Counted from the first letter of the stretch, positions 1-8,425 are shown. The stretch: 55,539 bases of DNA from Treponema zioleckii (GCF_014737315.1 NZ_JPUF01000021.1:1-55539), one strand, 5' to 3'. Notes: generated by a model not told the origin, from the sequence alone. Numbers and translations: made by a program.

Positions 1-9
1 ATAATTTGT

Positions 10-909
10 CTATTTTTTTGTCCACACAGAATTTCTTACGCCTTGTTCAACGCCAGAATCATTTGATGCTGACGGAATCATGGTTGTCTTTGTGCCTTCA
101 AGCCTGTCGTGCGAAACAAGTTTGAACGACCAAACGATAGGTTTTGCCTTTGATGCGCTTTGCAACGCAGTTTCTCTTGGAAGCTCCGGAAAATATGATG
201 CATTTGATTTTCCAATCTGTTTTATTTCAACGTCCATATAACCGTCTTTTGAAGAAGACTTTACGTTTACAAGAATGTTCATTGTTGCGCCATTCTTAAA
301 AATTACGAAACCTTTTCCGCCTCTGAGAATGATTATTTTGTCGGTGTAAGGCTCTCCGCTCCAAGTTCCTGCAAGAGATTCTATGTCTCGACCTGAAGCC
401 GGTGCCGAAGCTTGAACAGTATTTTCAATTTCATTTTCGCTGTCATGCAAATTTTTCAAAATATCTTCAATGTCATTTTTTGCGCTCGAAAGAATTTTAT
501 AATATGAATCATAAGTTTCATTTTTTGAGTGCGTTATTCCGTCGGCTGTGTTCACCGCGTTGAATTTGCAATTCCATACTGTAAGCCCGGTTTCTTCTGA
601 GCGGCCTTCGTCAATCTCCGCATAAAAGGCTATAAGGTTTTTTGAGTCTCCGTTTATTGCTGGTGCCTGTGTCAAGGCTTTTGAAATGTCTGGCCGCTTG
701 TCATTTACGGTTATGTTGTCGATGGATTTTAGCTGGGAATAAAAAATATCCTGGGCCATTTTGAGCATGTTTGCATCCGATGACTGTGAAACAACGCCAT
801 AATAGTCCACTTTTATCGGGGTTGCAAAAACACTGGCCGCCATAATGAGAATCAAGGATGTCAGACTGAGCAATTTGAATTTGAATCCTGCTCCAAAAAG
901 TCTGGTCAT
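10..909 (-). CDS. exported protein of unknown function, downstream of smpB
   Basis: I do not recognise a named family. The chosen start (909) gives 299 residues and has AGGA six bases upstream; an in-frame ATG at 915 sits directly on that AGGA and is less likely. The first 30 or so residues form a Sec-type signal peptide (basic start, hydrophobic core, cleavage near SVFA), so the product should be periplasmic or surface. The C-terminal 120 residues begin with a LAGTWSGEPY segment and are rich in beta-strand-like patterns, which suggests a small lipocalin-like or beta-barrel domain; this is inference. It lies 73 bases after smpB on the same strand and is probably cotranscribed with it. The gene ends at the edge of the window. 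Confidence 0.75.
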   Translation of the reverse strand: MTRLFGAGFKFKLLSLTSLILIMAASVFATPIKVDYYGVVSQSSDANMLKMAQDIFYSQLKSIDNITVNDKRPDISKALTQAPAINGDSKNLIAFYAEIDEGRSEETGLTVWNCKFNAVNTADGITHSKNETYDSYYKILSSAKNDIEDILKNLHDSENEIENTVQASAPASGRDIESLAGTWSGEPYTDKIIILRGGKGFVIFKNGATMNILVNVKSSSKDGYMDVEIKQIGKSNASYFPELPRETALQSASKAKPIVWSFKLVSHDRLEGTKTTMIPSASNDSGVEQGVRNSVWTKK

Positions 910-982
910 AATCATTCCTGTTAGAAAACTCCCGAAACATCAAAAGGTTAAAAATGATGTTTTGAAAAGTTATCAGCTTTTT

Positions 983-1447
983 TTAAGACTGTAAACCATG
1001 TCGGAAGTCGCGTGACATTTCTCTGTCCAAGTCTCGCTGTTTTATTGTATCGCGCTTATCGAACAGTTTTTTACCTTTACACACGCCCAACGTTATTTTT
1101 ACGCGTCCTTTTTTAAGGTAGAAATCCAGCGGAATCAGCGTGTATCCTTTTTCTTCAACTTTTCGCTGCAATCGTTTGATTTCATCTTTATGAAGGAGAA
1201 GTCTTTTTTTTCTGTCAGGATTATGGTTAAAAAACGAAGAAAATGCATATTCAGAAATATGAAAATTCCTCATCCAAACTTCTCCATTTTGAATTTCGGC
1301 AAAAGAATCGGCAAAGGACACATTTCCACCCTTAACAGATTTAACCTCTGTTCCCTGAAGTTCGATGCCGCATTCAATTTTATCTTCGACAAAATAATTA
1401 AATCTAGCCTTTTTATTTTGTGCGATTATTTTTACATTTTCAGACAT
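983..1447 (-). CDS. smpB: SsrA-binding protein SmpB
   Basis: SmpB binds tmRNA and brings it to stalled ribosomes for trans-translation. The 154-residue product has the usual length. It shows the family pattern: an N-terminal NKKARFNYF segment, then GIELQGTEVKS and GNVSFADSFAEI, the central HPDRKKRLLLHK-like block written here as HNPDRKKRLLLHKDEI, the GYTLIPL strand, and a basic C-terminal tail ending near DRDMSRDFRHG-type residues that enter the decoding centre. The gene diverges from lepB. There is no Shine-Dalgarno sequence before the ATG; instead a sigma-70 promoter ends six bases upstream, so the mRNA is probably leaderless. Confidence 0.97.
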   Translation of the reverse strand: MSENVKIIAQNKKARFNYFVEDKIECGIELQGTEVKSVKGGNVSFADSFAEIQNGEVWMRNFHISEYAFSSFFNHNPDRKKRLLLHKDEIKRLQRKVEEKGYTLIPLDFYLKKGRVKITLGVCKGKKLFDKRDTIKQRDLDREMSRDFRHGLQS

Positions 1448-1453
1448 GCTTAA

Positions 1454-1482
1454 AGTATACGCAGAAAAGCTGATACTGACAA
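1454..1482 (-). promoter_or_regulatory. sigma-70 promoter of smpB, start site at the ATG
   Basis: On the minus strand TTGTCA (1477-1482), a 17-base spacer and TATACT (1454-1459). The -10 box ends six bases before the smpB ATG, so the predicted first transcribed base is the A of the start codon. Both boxes match the consensus at five of six (-35) and five of six (-10) positions. Confidence 0.6.
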
Positions 1483-1551
1483 GGCAAGTAATTTAGTGCA
1501 GTTCGCGATAAGTTTGTAATGCTGAATCCCTGGCATGCAATTTATTAGCCA

Positions 1552-1580
1552 TAGACTTTTACGGTTTTGTCTGTTATTCT
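1552..1580 (+). promoter_or_regulatory. possible sigma-70 promoter of lepB, three-base leader
   Basis: TAGACT (1552-1557), 17-base spacer, TATTCT (1575-1580). The predicted transcript start is near 1587, only three bases before the lepB ATG at 1590, and no Shine-Dalgarno sequence is present. The -35 box is weak, so this is less secure than the smpB promoter. Confidence 0.4.
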
Positions 1581-1589
1581 ATTTCAATT

Positions 1590-2288
1590 ATGGATAATAA
1601 TATTTACGCGATTTCATATAAAATGAGAGTGGAGCTTTACCACAGAATTATTCTGATTATTTCAGTCGTTCTAGCGTGTTTTGTGGCGGTTTCGCTTTTT
1701 GTCAACTTTGTTGTTTCACCAGTAAAAAATAAGTCGAATTCAATGGCGCCGGATATTCCTGCCGGAAGTTCTGAATTTGTGATTCCGTTTTTACGAACTC
1801 CTGACCGCGGTGACGTGGTTTTGATTCAGACGCATGAGCCTCAGAAAAAATCGCTTCCAAAAAAAGTGATAAACGCGTTGTTCATGTTCATTACGGCACA
1901 GCATTGGTATCCTTTTGAAGAAAGTCCACGAACGGGCGTGAATCCTGTTATCCGTCGCGTAGTCGGAATGCCTGGCGACACGATTTATCTTGACCGCTAT
2001 GTGGTTTACATAAAACCGCGTAATCAGGAGCATTTTCTTTCGGAATTTGAGTTTCCGGGGGCAAAGTATAATGTTTCGATTTCAGCTCCGCCTGCTGGAT
2101 GGGACACGGAACTTGGCGCAAAAGCTAACACGGATAAAATTGTCCTTGGCGAAAATGAATATTATGTTCTCGGAGACAATCGCATGGAAAGTTCGGATTC
2201 AAGACTTTGGGGCGTCGTAAATCAGTCTTCTATCCGTGGAAAAGTCGTTATGCTTTATTTTCCGTTCAGTAAAATAAAGATGTTCTAG
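1590..2288 (+). CDS. lepB: signal peptidase I-like protein with Lys to Arg change
   Basis: Type I signal peptidases cut Sec signal peptides on the outer face of the inner membrane. This 232-residue protein has one N-terminal membrane segment (about residues 18-42), the serine box with SNSMAP (nucleophile Ser51), the RRVVGMPGD box (about 122-130) and the GDNRMESSDSR box near the C terminus. In E. coli and Bacillus enzymes the third box begins with the catalytic lysine (IKRAVGLPGD, VKRIIGLPGD); here the codons read CGT CGC, giving arginine at the lysine position. Either activity is retained in an unusual way or this is a degenerate paralogue. hemW follows after 15 bases. An internal ATG at 1623 is a possible start but also lacks a ribosome-binding site. 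Confidence 0.88.
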   Translation: MDNNIYAISYKMRVELYHRIILIISVVLACFVAVSLFVNFVVSPVKNKSNSMAPDIPAGSSEFVIPFLRTPDRGDVVLIQTHEPQKKSLPKKVINALFMFITAQHWYPFEESPRTGVNPVIRRVVGMPGDTIYLDRYVVYIKPRNQEHFLSEFEFPGAKYNVSISAPPAGWDTELGAKANTDKIVLGENEYYVLGDNRMESSDSRLWGVVNQSSIRGKVVMLYFPFSKIKMF

Positions 2289-2303
2289 CAAAAAGTTTGT
2301 TTT

Positions 2304-3518
2304 ATGCAGAATTCAGTTTCGCTTTATATTCATATTCCGTTTTGCAAAAAAAAATGTGATTATTGTGATTTTTACAGCATTTCACAAAAAGAAGGAATTG
2401 CAGATGATTATATTTCGGCTGTTCTTGCTGAAACCCGCTTCTATGCGAATTTTTATAAAGTTGATTGTTGGAAGACTGTTTATGTTGGGGGCGGCACGCC
2501 GAGTCTTATGTCGCCCCGTCAGCTCGAAATGCTGATTTTGGGCATAAAGAACATTGCGCCTTTTGATTCTGACTGCGAGATTACCGTTGAGATGAATCCC
2601 GAAAGCGTTTGCGAGAGTTTTATAGATTCCTGCATGAGCGTCGGTGTTAATCGACTTTCTTTAGGAATTCAGGCTCTAGATGACAAGGCTCTTTCTGCGG
2701 TTCATAGAATTTGTGATTCAAAGACCGCTCTCAGAGCCCTTGATTTACTTTCGGAAATGTGGAATGGCCGGCTTTCCGTTGATTTTATTGCAGGTTTACC
2801 GAATCACACTTATTCGTCTTTTAAAAATCAGTTTGAAAAAATATTTTTATATGAACTTATCGACCATATTTCTTTGTATACTCTGACAATCGAAGAAAAT
2901 ACTCCGTTGGGACATGCCGTTGAAAATTCAAAGATAAAGTTTTCCTACGAAAAAGCTGATAAAATGTGGCTCATTGGCAGAACTTTGCTCGAAAAAAAGG
3001 GTTTTAGAAATTATGAGATTTCGAATTTTGCAAAACCTGGACACGAGAGCCGTCACAATACGACTTATTGGAAACTAAAAAATTATATCGGTTGTGGTGC
3101 GGGGGCTACAGGAAGTTGGTACGGTGATTATTCCGGAAAATTGTCTTTGCGCTGGACCAATACGTTGTCCTTAAAAAAATATATCGATTTTTGGATTGGC
3201 TCTAAAAACGTTTCTGCCATGGAAGAAAAGTCTCTAGATGCAGAAAAACTTCGTTCCGTTGAAAAATTGGATTTTAAGACGCTGGAATTTGAATTTTTAA
3301 TGATGGGTTTTCGGATGCTTGATGGAGTTTCGTCTCAAGATTTTAAGAGCCGTTTTAAAATGAAACTTGAAGACCGTCTCGGCGTTTCTGGCGGTGTTTT
3401 TGCCGAATGGAAAAAAAATCGGCTTGCCACTGTCAAAAAAAATGCTTCGGATACTTTGTATTCTCTGAACCGACGAGGAATTCTGCTTTTGAACAGATTC
3501 CTCGAAGAGCTTATTTAA
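2304..3518 (+). CDS. hemW: HemW-like radical SAM protein
   Basis: A 404-residue radical SAM protein of the coproporphyrinogen-oxidase-like group; HemW members act as heme chaperones rather than HemN oxidases. The iron-sulfur motif CKKKCDYCDF gives Cys14, Cys18 and Cys21; HemN has an extra cysteine after the third, and here Phe follows, which favours HemW. VGGGTPSLM, EMNPES, NRLSLGIQALDD and the VDFIAGLPNHT segment are typical. The C-terminal part contains the HemN_C-type region including EFLMMGFRMLDGV. It lies 15 bases after lepB, without its own clear ribosome-binding site, so translation is probably coupled. It converges with the histidine kinase gene, overlapping it by 8 bases, and no terminator separates them. 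Confidence 0.9.
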   Translation: MQNSVSLYIHIPFCKKKCDYCDFYSISQKEGIADDYISAVLAETRFYANFYKVDCWKTVYVGGGTPSLMSPRQLEMLILGIKNIAPFDSDCEITVEMNPESVCESFIDSCMSVGVNRLSLGIQALDDKALSAVHRICDSKTALRALDLLSEMWNGRLSVDFIAGLPNHTYSSFKNQFEKIFLYELIDHISLYTLTIEENTPLGHAVENSKIKFSYEKADKMWLIGRTLLEKKGFRNYEISNFAKPGHESRHNTTYWKLKNYIGCGAGATGSWYGDYSGKLSLRWTNTLSLKKYIDFWIGSKNVSAMEEKSLDAEKLRSVEKLDFKTLEFEFLMMGFRMLDGVSSQDFKSRFKMKLEDRLGVSGGVFAEWKKNRLATVKKNASDTLYSLNRRGILLLNRFLEELI

Positions 3519-4887
3519 TTTCTTTTTTGAGCGGAATCGTGATTATAAAAGCTGAACCGACTCCTTCTTGGGATTTCACGTCAATCTTCCAGCCGTGATT
3601 CGTGATTATTGTTTTTACGACGGAAAGCCCGATTCCCATTCCTTCTTCCTGGCGTGAAGCCGTTGCCCTGTAAAAAAGGTCAAAAATCTTTTCAATGTCC
3701 TTTTTGGCAATGCCGATTCCAGTATCTTCAACAATTATCTTTATTTCATCATTTTCTTGATTTGCTTTTATGCGAATCGTGTCGTTTTCTTTTGAGTAAC
3801 GGACCGCGTTCGTAAAAAGATTTTCAAGTACTCGGTTTACCAGAACTTTATCCAGCGGTATTTTTATGCTTGCAGGAAGATTTATTTCTGCAAAAACTTG
3901 CCGCTTAAAAAGTCCGCCCGTAGAAATCGAAGTCTGCGCAAATTCGTCAAGAATCGGTTTTAATTCCTGGCATTTTAAGTTTTGCTGCCATTCTGTTTGG
4001 TTCAGTTTTACAAAACTAATGAGCGTGTCAATCATTGATTCAAGCTGCTCTGTTTTGGAACTGATAATATTTAGTGTCTTTTTAAATTCTTCCGGATCGC
4101 TGCAAAGTCCGTCTGCCATGGCTTCCGTATAACCTTTGATTACAGCTACTGGAGTTCTGAGATCGTGGCTTATTCCCATAATGAACTTAGAGCGTCTTAC
4201 GGAGTTTTCCTTGATTGTTAGTCGCATTTTGTTAAAATTTTCTGCGAGCATGGTTATTTCGTTGTTCGTCTTGGAATCTTGTTCCTGATCAATTTCAAGG
4301 TCAACTTCGCCGTTCGCAATCCTTTTTGTGTTTTCTTCGAGAAGCACTATGGATCTTGAAATGGTCATTGACATATGAATGATGATTGTTATACAGAAGG
4401 CCTCGAACGCCACCATAAAAATGACTACGTAATAAATCATTTTCTCGAACGGATCTTTTTTTTCGTGGTCTTGTTCTCGTCGCACGCGAGTTATTACGGA
4501 AATCGATTTGTCCGTATCTTCCAAAGAAGGGGATACGTATTGATAGAAGTAATCTTTTCCGGTCTCCTTCATGTAATCAAATAACTCAGATTCTTCAATA
4601 TGTTTTACGTCACGGAATTCCGGGATGTTTGAAAAAATGATGTTTGTGTGATTTTCCACAAGGATAAACTGCGCGTGCGGAGGAAAAAAATGCATGACAT
4701 CATCGAGTATCTTTGTGTCGCGTTCCGAAATCGGTAGCTTTGAAATGGCGCGTGCTTGTTTGTAGCCTTTTATAATATAGCGATTGGGCGCTGTCATGTA
4801 GTGAACGATTAAAATTGAGAGAAGGCAGAAAATCGGAACTGCTATAACTCCCAATAAAAAAAGTTTGAATTGAGTCCTGATTTTCAT
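3511..4887 (-). CDS. membrane sensor histidine kinase
   Basis: A 458-residue class I sensor kinase. Membrane segments lie at about residues 8-30 and 149-172, enclosing a periplasmic sensor of about 115 residues with no recognised ligand motif. A HAMP linker follows, then the dimerisation domain with the H box SHDLRTP (phosphorylated His241), and an ATPase domain with the N box LFTNAVRYS, the G1 box DTGIGIAKKD and the G2 box GMGIGLSVV. It begins 17 bases after the response regulator gene, with AGAGGG upstream of the ATG, so the two form an operon. The stimulus and regulon cannot be read from the sequence; the position next to the flagellar operon is suggestive but no more than that. Confidence 0.93.
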   Translation of the reverse strand: MKIRTQFKLFLLGVIAVPIFCLLSILIVHYMTAPNRYIIKGYKQARAISKLPISERDTKILDDVMHFFPPHAQFILVENHTNIIFSNIPEFRDVKHIEESELFDYMKETGKDYFYQYVSPSLEDTDKSISVITRVRREQDHEKKDPFEKMIYYVVIFMVAFEAFCITIIIHMSMTISRSIVLLEENTKRIANGEVDLEIDQEQDSKTNNEITMLAENFNKMRLTIKENSVRRSKFIMGISHDLRTPVAVIKGYTEAMADGLCSDPEEFKKTLNIISSKTEQLESMIDTLISFVKLNQTEWQQNLKCQELKPILDEFAQTSISTGGLFKRQVFAEINLPASIKIPLDKVLVNRVLENLFTNAVRYSKENDTIRIKANQENDEIKIIVEDTGIGIAKKDIEKIFDLFYRATASRQEEGMGIGLSVVKTIITNHGWKIDVKSQEGVGSAFIITIPLKKEIK

Positions 4888-4904
4888 GCCATTCCCTCTG
4901 AGAT

Positions 4905-5624
4905 TTATGATTGTTTGCTTTTAGATTCTTTGATTAAGTCTTTTTCAAATTTGTAGCCCATTCCAAATTCCGTTTTGATGTATTTTGGATTAGACGGGTC
5001 TTCTTCAAGCTTTTTTCTGAGTCGCTGAACGTATACTGCAACAGCTGTTATATCACCAAATTTTGAATTCCAGATTTCACTGTAAATTTTTTCAGGGCTT
5101 AGAGTTTCGCCCGCGTGTTTTACTACGTACTCAAGAACTTTGTATTCTTTTGTTGAAAGCGGGATTTTTTCAGATTCTTTTTTTAAAACGCAACTGTTCA
5201 GCAAGAGTTTGTACGGACCGAATGCTATAAAATCTTCTGCTGCAGCCGAAATCTCGGAATTTCGTCGTAAGTTTGCATTTACTTTAGCAACGAGAACTCT
5301 TGGAGAGAATGGCTTCGTAACGAATTCGTCGGCACCGTTTCCGAGACCCATTATAATGTCCTCATCAGCATCTCGTGCCGAAACTATAATTACTGGTACA
5401 GTCTGTGAATATTCGTTTCTGAATTTTTTGAGGAATTCAAAACCGCTCATTCCAGGAAGATTTAAGTCCAGAATAACTAAGTCTGGAGTTCCGTCCGCAA
5501 GAGTTTCCAAGGCTTCCTCTGCGCTTCCTGTTTTTACGATTTCTTTTCCATCTTTTTGAAGGTACATTGAGACTAACTCGGACATCTCCGGTACGTCTTC
5601 GATAACTAAAATTTTTGCACTCAT
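4905..5624 (-). CDS. OmpR-family response regulator
   Basis: A 239-residue two-domain regulator. The receiver (about 1-120) has the acidic pair ED near residues 9-10, the phosphoacceptor Asp53 in LVILDLNLPG, and the conserved lysine in VTKPFSP. The winged-helix effector (about 135-230) shows the OmpR/PhoB pattern: LSTKEYKVLEYVVKHAG, then the SPEKIYSEIW segment, the recognition-helix region TAVAVYVQRLRKKLE and the IKTEFGMGYKF wing. It is translated from AGAGG six bases before the ATG and precedes the kinase in the same operon. It diverges from the flagellar operon across about 200 bases. Confidence 0.94.
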   Translation of the reverse strand: MSAKILVIEDVPEMSELVSMYLQKDGKEIVKTGSAEEALETLADGTPDLVILDLNLPGMSGFEFLKKFRNEYSQTVPVIIVSARDADEDIIMGLGNGADEFVTKPFSPRVLVAKVNANLRRNSEISAAAEDFIAFGPYKLLLNSCVLKKESEKIPLSTKEYKVLEYVVKHAGETLSPEKIYSEIWNSKFGDITAVAVYVQRLRKKLEEDPSNPKYIKTEFGMGYKFEKDLIKESKSKQS

Positions 5625-5688
5625 AAAAAACCTCTATTTAAAGCTATAGAAGGATTATAAAAAACGCAATAAATTTTTATAAATCTAA

Positions 5689-5716
5689 TAAAAAGTTATG
5701 AAAATTGAGCCGATAA
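5689..5716 (+). promoter_or_regulatory. possible sigma-28 promoter before flbD
   Basis: An exact GCCGATAA (5709-5716), the flagellar sigma-28 -10 element, is preceded by TAAA (5689-5692) at 16 bases or AAAA at the usual 15 bases. It lies about 107 bases before flbD on the correct strand. The spacing compromise makes it a candidate rather than a firm call. Confidence 0.45.
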
Positions 5717-5732
5717 GATAAAGAGGATTTTA

Positions 5733-5770
5733 CATTTTGAAAAGGAAACTGAAAATTCTATTTCAAAATG
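5733..5770 (+). other. hairpin in the flbD leader
   Basis: A perfect 10-base-pair inverted repeat, CATTTTGAAA (5733-5742) with TTTCAAAATG (5761-5770), lies between the candidate promoter and flbD. There is no T tract behind it, so it is not a simple terminator; it may stabilise or regulate the leader. Confidence 0.4.
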
Positions 5771-5822
5771 GGGAGAAAACTTAGTTATTGACTAGATAAC
5801 GAATAGAGAGGAAAATATAAGA

Positions 5823-6020
5823 ATGATTTCAGTTACAAGGCTGGATGGAAAAAAGTATTGGATTAATCCGCACATGATTGAAAGCATGGAGGAAACTCCT
5901 GATCTTACTATATCTTTGCTGTCTGGAAGGAAAGTTGTTATCAAGGATTCTTCCGATGATGTAATAGAAAAAATCATATCTTACAGAAAAAAAATTGGAA
6001 TTTCAAAGCAGGAACTGTAA
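5823..6020 (+). CDS. flbD: flagellar protein FlbD
   Basis: A 65-residue protein of the FlbD/YlzI family, which is always found among flagellar genes but has no well-defined biochemical role. It begins MISVTRLDGKKYWINPHMIE and contains the typical ETPDLTISLLSGRKVVIKDSSDDV core, the usual length for the family. In other treponemes flbD follows flgE and precedes motA; here it is the first gene of the run, with no flgD or flgE upstream. GAGAGGAAAA precedes the start. Confidence 0.9.
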   Translation: MISVTRLDGKKYWINPHMIESMEETPDLTISLLSGRKVVIKDSSDDVIEKIISYRKKIGISKQEL

Positions 6021-6150
6021 TTTTTCTGATTTATAGCCGAATTATTGAAAGTCGGATAAATACAGTAAGATTATACTTGCGTTTTGTCATTTAAATTTTA
6101 TATTATTGGAACAGTAAAAATAAAAATATTCTGAAAAAGGAGTTTGTTAA

Positions 6151-6933
6151 ATGGATATAGCGTCAATAATCGGTTATGTCGGTGGTGCGGCAATGATCGT
6201 CATGTCGGTAATGACATCTGGTGGTACGTTGGGTGGAATTATCGATATTCCGTCTGCTGCGATGACTATTGGTGGTTCTATTTTTGCTTTGTTTATCGTT
6301 GCGCCTTTGGGTGACATGTTAAACTTCTTTAAGGTTTACGGAAGAATCTTCAAGACATTCGAATACGGTGAAAAAACTCTTATTCAGAATATGGTTAACT
6401 TAAGTGAAAAAGCTCGTCGAGAAGGTATCCTTGCTTTGGAAGAGGGGCTTGATGACCTGGACAACAAGTTTATGAAGGAAGGCCTTCGAATGGTTGTCGA
6501 CGGTACTGACGGAAATGTAATTCGAACGATTATGGAAAACGAGATGAGTCAGTGTGAGGCTCGTCACATGAAGATGATAAATATCGTCAACCAGTGGGCA
6601 GGTTTCGGTCCTGGTTTTGGTATGATGGGTACTGTAGTAGGTTTGATTGGTATGTTGAACAACTTGGAAGATAAAAGTTCCCTCGGTCCTAACATGGCGG
6701 TCGCGTTGATTACTACATTGTATGGTTCTATGTTGGCCAACTGGCTCGTAGGACCTGTTGCTCAGAAACTTTTGGGACAGAACTCGCAGGAAATGGCTGT
6801 GCAGGAAATGTGTATCGAAGGTGTTCTCTCGATTCAGGCTGGTGATAACCCACGAATCCTTGCTATGAAGCTCCTTACATACATTGACCCTGTAACTCGT
6901 AAAGTTATTGAAGCAGATGTTTTGAAGGATTAA
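6151..6933 (+). CDS. motA: flagellar stator protein MotA
   Basis: MotA and MotB form the proton-driven stator unit that turns the periplasmic flagella. The 260-residue product has four expected membrane segments: two near the N terminus (about 3-22 and 30-52), and two near 148-170 and 180-205. The conserved cytoplasmic loop carries many charged residues that contact FliG. The GFGPGFGMMGTVVGLIGML segment of helix 3 contains the proline and glycine pattern of the family. The start is preceded by AAAAAGGAG. motB follows after six bases. Confidence 0.96.
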   Translation: MDIASIIGYVGGAAMIVMSVMTSGGTLGGIIDIPSAAMTIGGSIFALFIVAPLGDMLNFFKVYGRIFKTFEYGEKTLIQNMVNLSEKARREGILALEEGLDDLDNKFMKEGLRMVVDGTDGNVIRTIMENEMSQCEARHMKMINIVNQWAGFGPGFGMMGTVVGLIGMLNNLEDKSSLGPNMAVALITTLYGSMLANWLVGPVAQKLLGQNSQEMAVQEMCIEGVLSIQAGDNPRILAMKLLTYIDPVTRKVIEADVLKD

Positions 6934-6939
6934 TAAATA

Positions 6940-7680
6940 ATGGCAAAAAAAGAAAAAAAAGAGCCGGATAAACCGTCAACCGCCTGGCAAGGTACTTATG
7001 GTGATATGATTACTTTGATGCTCTGCTTCTTCGTAATGCTTTATGACCCTAATGAGGTTGACACGGCGGCTTTGTCACAGATTCAAGCCTCAATTTCAAT
7101 TCAAGCGGAATCAATTGAGTCACCGACAACTAGCGGTGGCCAGTCTATGGCTGTTGGTCGTCTTGCTGATTTAGGAAATAATGTAACGAGTATGCCTTCT
7201 GTTGATAAGGGACGTTCTCTTGGACAGGTAAAAAAGAAGGCTGTAAGTCTCTTTGCGCCAGAAATCAATTCTGCAAAAATCACGATTTCAAGTGACGAGC
7301 GTGGACTTGTTATTTCTCTTGCATCTGAACTCTTGTTCAACGAGGGAAGTGCGGATTTGAATATTGATGAAACTAGAGATATTCTCGTTAAATTGTCGAA
7401 TTTTTTTCAAGATTCCGAGCTAAAAAACCGAAGATTTAGAATAGAGGGACATACCGACAGTACACCTGTTTCAGGCGATGTTTTTCCATCAAATTGGGAG
7501 TTGTCTGCGACTCGTGCAGCAAATGTTCTTCATTATCTTGCGGATTTTGGGGTTGATGAAAATTCTTTCTCAATTGCCGGATATGCGGATACACGACCGA
7601 TGTTTTCTAACAAAACAAAGGAAGGTCAGGCTTATAACCGTCGAGTAGATATTGTTATTCTCGATGAGGGACATTTTTAA
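6940..7680 (+). CDS. motB: flagellar stator protein MotB
   Basis: A 246-residue stator subunit. A basic N-terminal stretch is followed by one membrane helix containing [16 protein letters not shown], whose aspartate is the proton-carrying residue (E. coli Asp32). After a linker the OmpA-like peptidoglycan-binding domain (about 125-240) includes [12 protein letters not shown] and the [17 protein letters not shown] helix, and ends with NRRVDIVI. It is six bases from motA and 57 bases before fliL, so part of the same transcript. Confidence 0.96.
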   Translation: MAKKEKKEPDKPSTAWQGTYGDMITLMLCFFVMLYDPNEVDTAALSQIQASISIQAESIESPTTSGGQSMAVGRLADLGNNVTSMPSVDKGRSLGQVKKKAVSLFAPEINSAKITISSDERGLVISLASELLFNEGSADLNIDETRDILVKLSNFFQDSELKNRRFRIEGHTDSTPVSGDVFPSNWELSATRAANVLHYLADFGVDENSFSIAGYADTRPMFSNKTKEGQAYNRRVDIVILDEGHF

Positions 7681-7737
7681 TTGTCCTTACTTATAGCTTG
7701 ATGACGTTGGTAAAAAAAACTGATAAGGAGAAAAAGC

Positions 7738-8292
7738 ATGGCTGCTGAAGATGAGGATTTGATGGGAGATGACGCTGGTGCAGATGCAGCGGCGAATGGT
7801 TCTAAGGGTGGAAAGGGATTGGCAATTGCAGGTCTCTTAAAATGGATTGCTCTTGGAATTGGTGCGGTTATCCTTATTGTTACAGTCGTAGTTGTTACGA
7901 CATTGATTATGAATAATAATAAAAGTGGCAATCAGGGACAGCAGATTTTAAGCGAAGAATATACTGTAAGTCGTGAGGTTCTCGATTGGTATACTTCATT
8001 GGGAGCAATTCAGACAAAAACTGATGAAGCCAATCCTGCAACTGTAACAGTTGAAGTTGTTTTCGGATACAAAAAAGATGATAAAGCAACATCAACTGAA
8101 ATTACGCAGCGAAATGTTGAGTTGAAGGATTTTTTGCGCCGATACTTTACAGAGAAGACTGCTGATGAACTTACGCCTCGTAACGAGGATAAATTGAAGA
8201 TTGAAATTCGAAATTCGATTAACGATAATATTCTTAGCAGTTCAAAAATAAAAGACGTTCGTTTCTTGAAACTTGATGTAATCAAATTCTAG
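7738..8292 (+). CDS. fliL: flagellar basal-body protein FliL
   Basis: FliL surrounds and stabilises the stator. This 184-residue product has an acidic and glycine-rich N terminus, one membrane segment (about residues 33-58) and a periplasmic domain that ends with the conserved pattern RNSINDNILSSSKIKDVRFLKLDVIKF-like, quoted here only in part. Its position between motB and fliM is the usual one. AAGGAG lies eight bases before the ATG. Low sequence conservation in the middle is normal for this family. Confidence 0.9.
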   Translation: MAAEDEDLMGDDAGADAAANGSKGGKGLAIAGLLKWIALGIGAVILIVTVVVVTTLIMNNNKSGNQGQQILSEEYTVSREVLDWYTSLGAIQTKTDEANPATVTVEVVFGYKKDDKATSTEITQRNVELKDFLRRYFTEKTADELTPRNEDKLKIEIRNSINDNILSSSKIKDVRFLKLDVIKF

Positions 8293-8328
8293 TTAATTTG
8301 GTGTAATTGAGGCAAAACGATTTTCGTA

Positions 8329-8360
8329 ATGCCCGAAGACAGAATCTTGTTTTTGGGCAT
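8329..8360 (+). other. hairpin between fliL and fliM
   Basis: ATGCCC (8329-8334) pairs with GGGCAT (8355-8360), and the interior can add AAGA with TCTT. The right arm is followed by ACGG rather than by a run of T, so it does not look like a terminator; it may protect or separate the two message parts. Confidence 0.35.
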
Positions 8361-8363
8361 ACG

Positions 8364-8401
8364 GTTTATTTAATTAACGTTTATTTAATAAGCGTTTATT
8401 T
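8364..8401 (+). repeat. three GTTTATTT repeats with 15-base period
   Basis: GTTTATTT occurs at 8364, 8379 and 8394, exactly 15 bases apart, just before the fliM ribosome-binding site. The last two copies share the longer unit CGTTTATTT. The spacing of about one and a half helical turns is regular, but the purpose is unknown. Confidence 0.5.
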
Positions 8402-8425
8402 GGAAAAAAAGGTGGATTAAGAGAC

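Noticed and set aside
6021-6150. GCCGAATT and GTCGGATAAA as a second sigma-28 promoter before motA
   Set aside because: Neither has a TAAA-like box at 15 bases; the matches are too weak.
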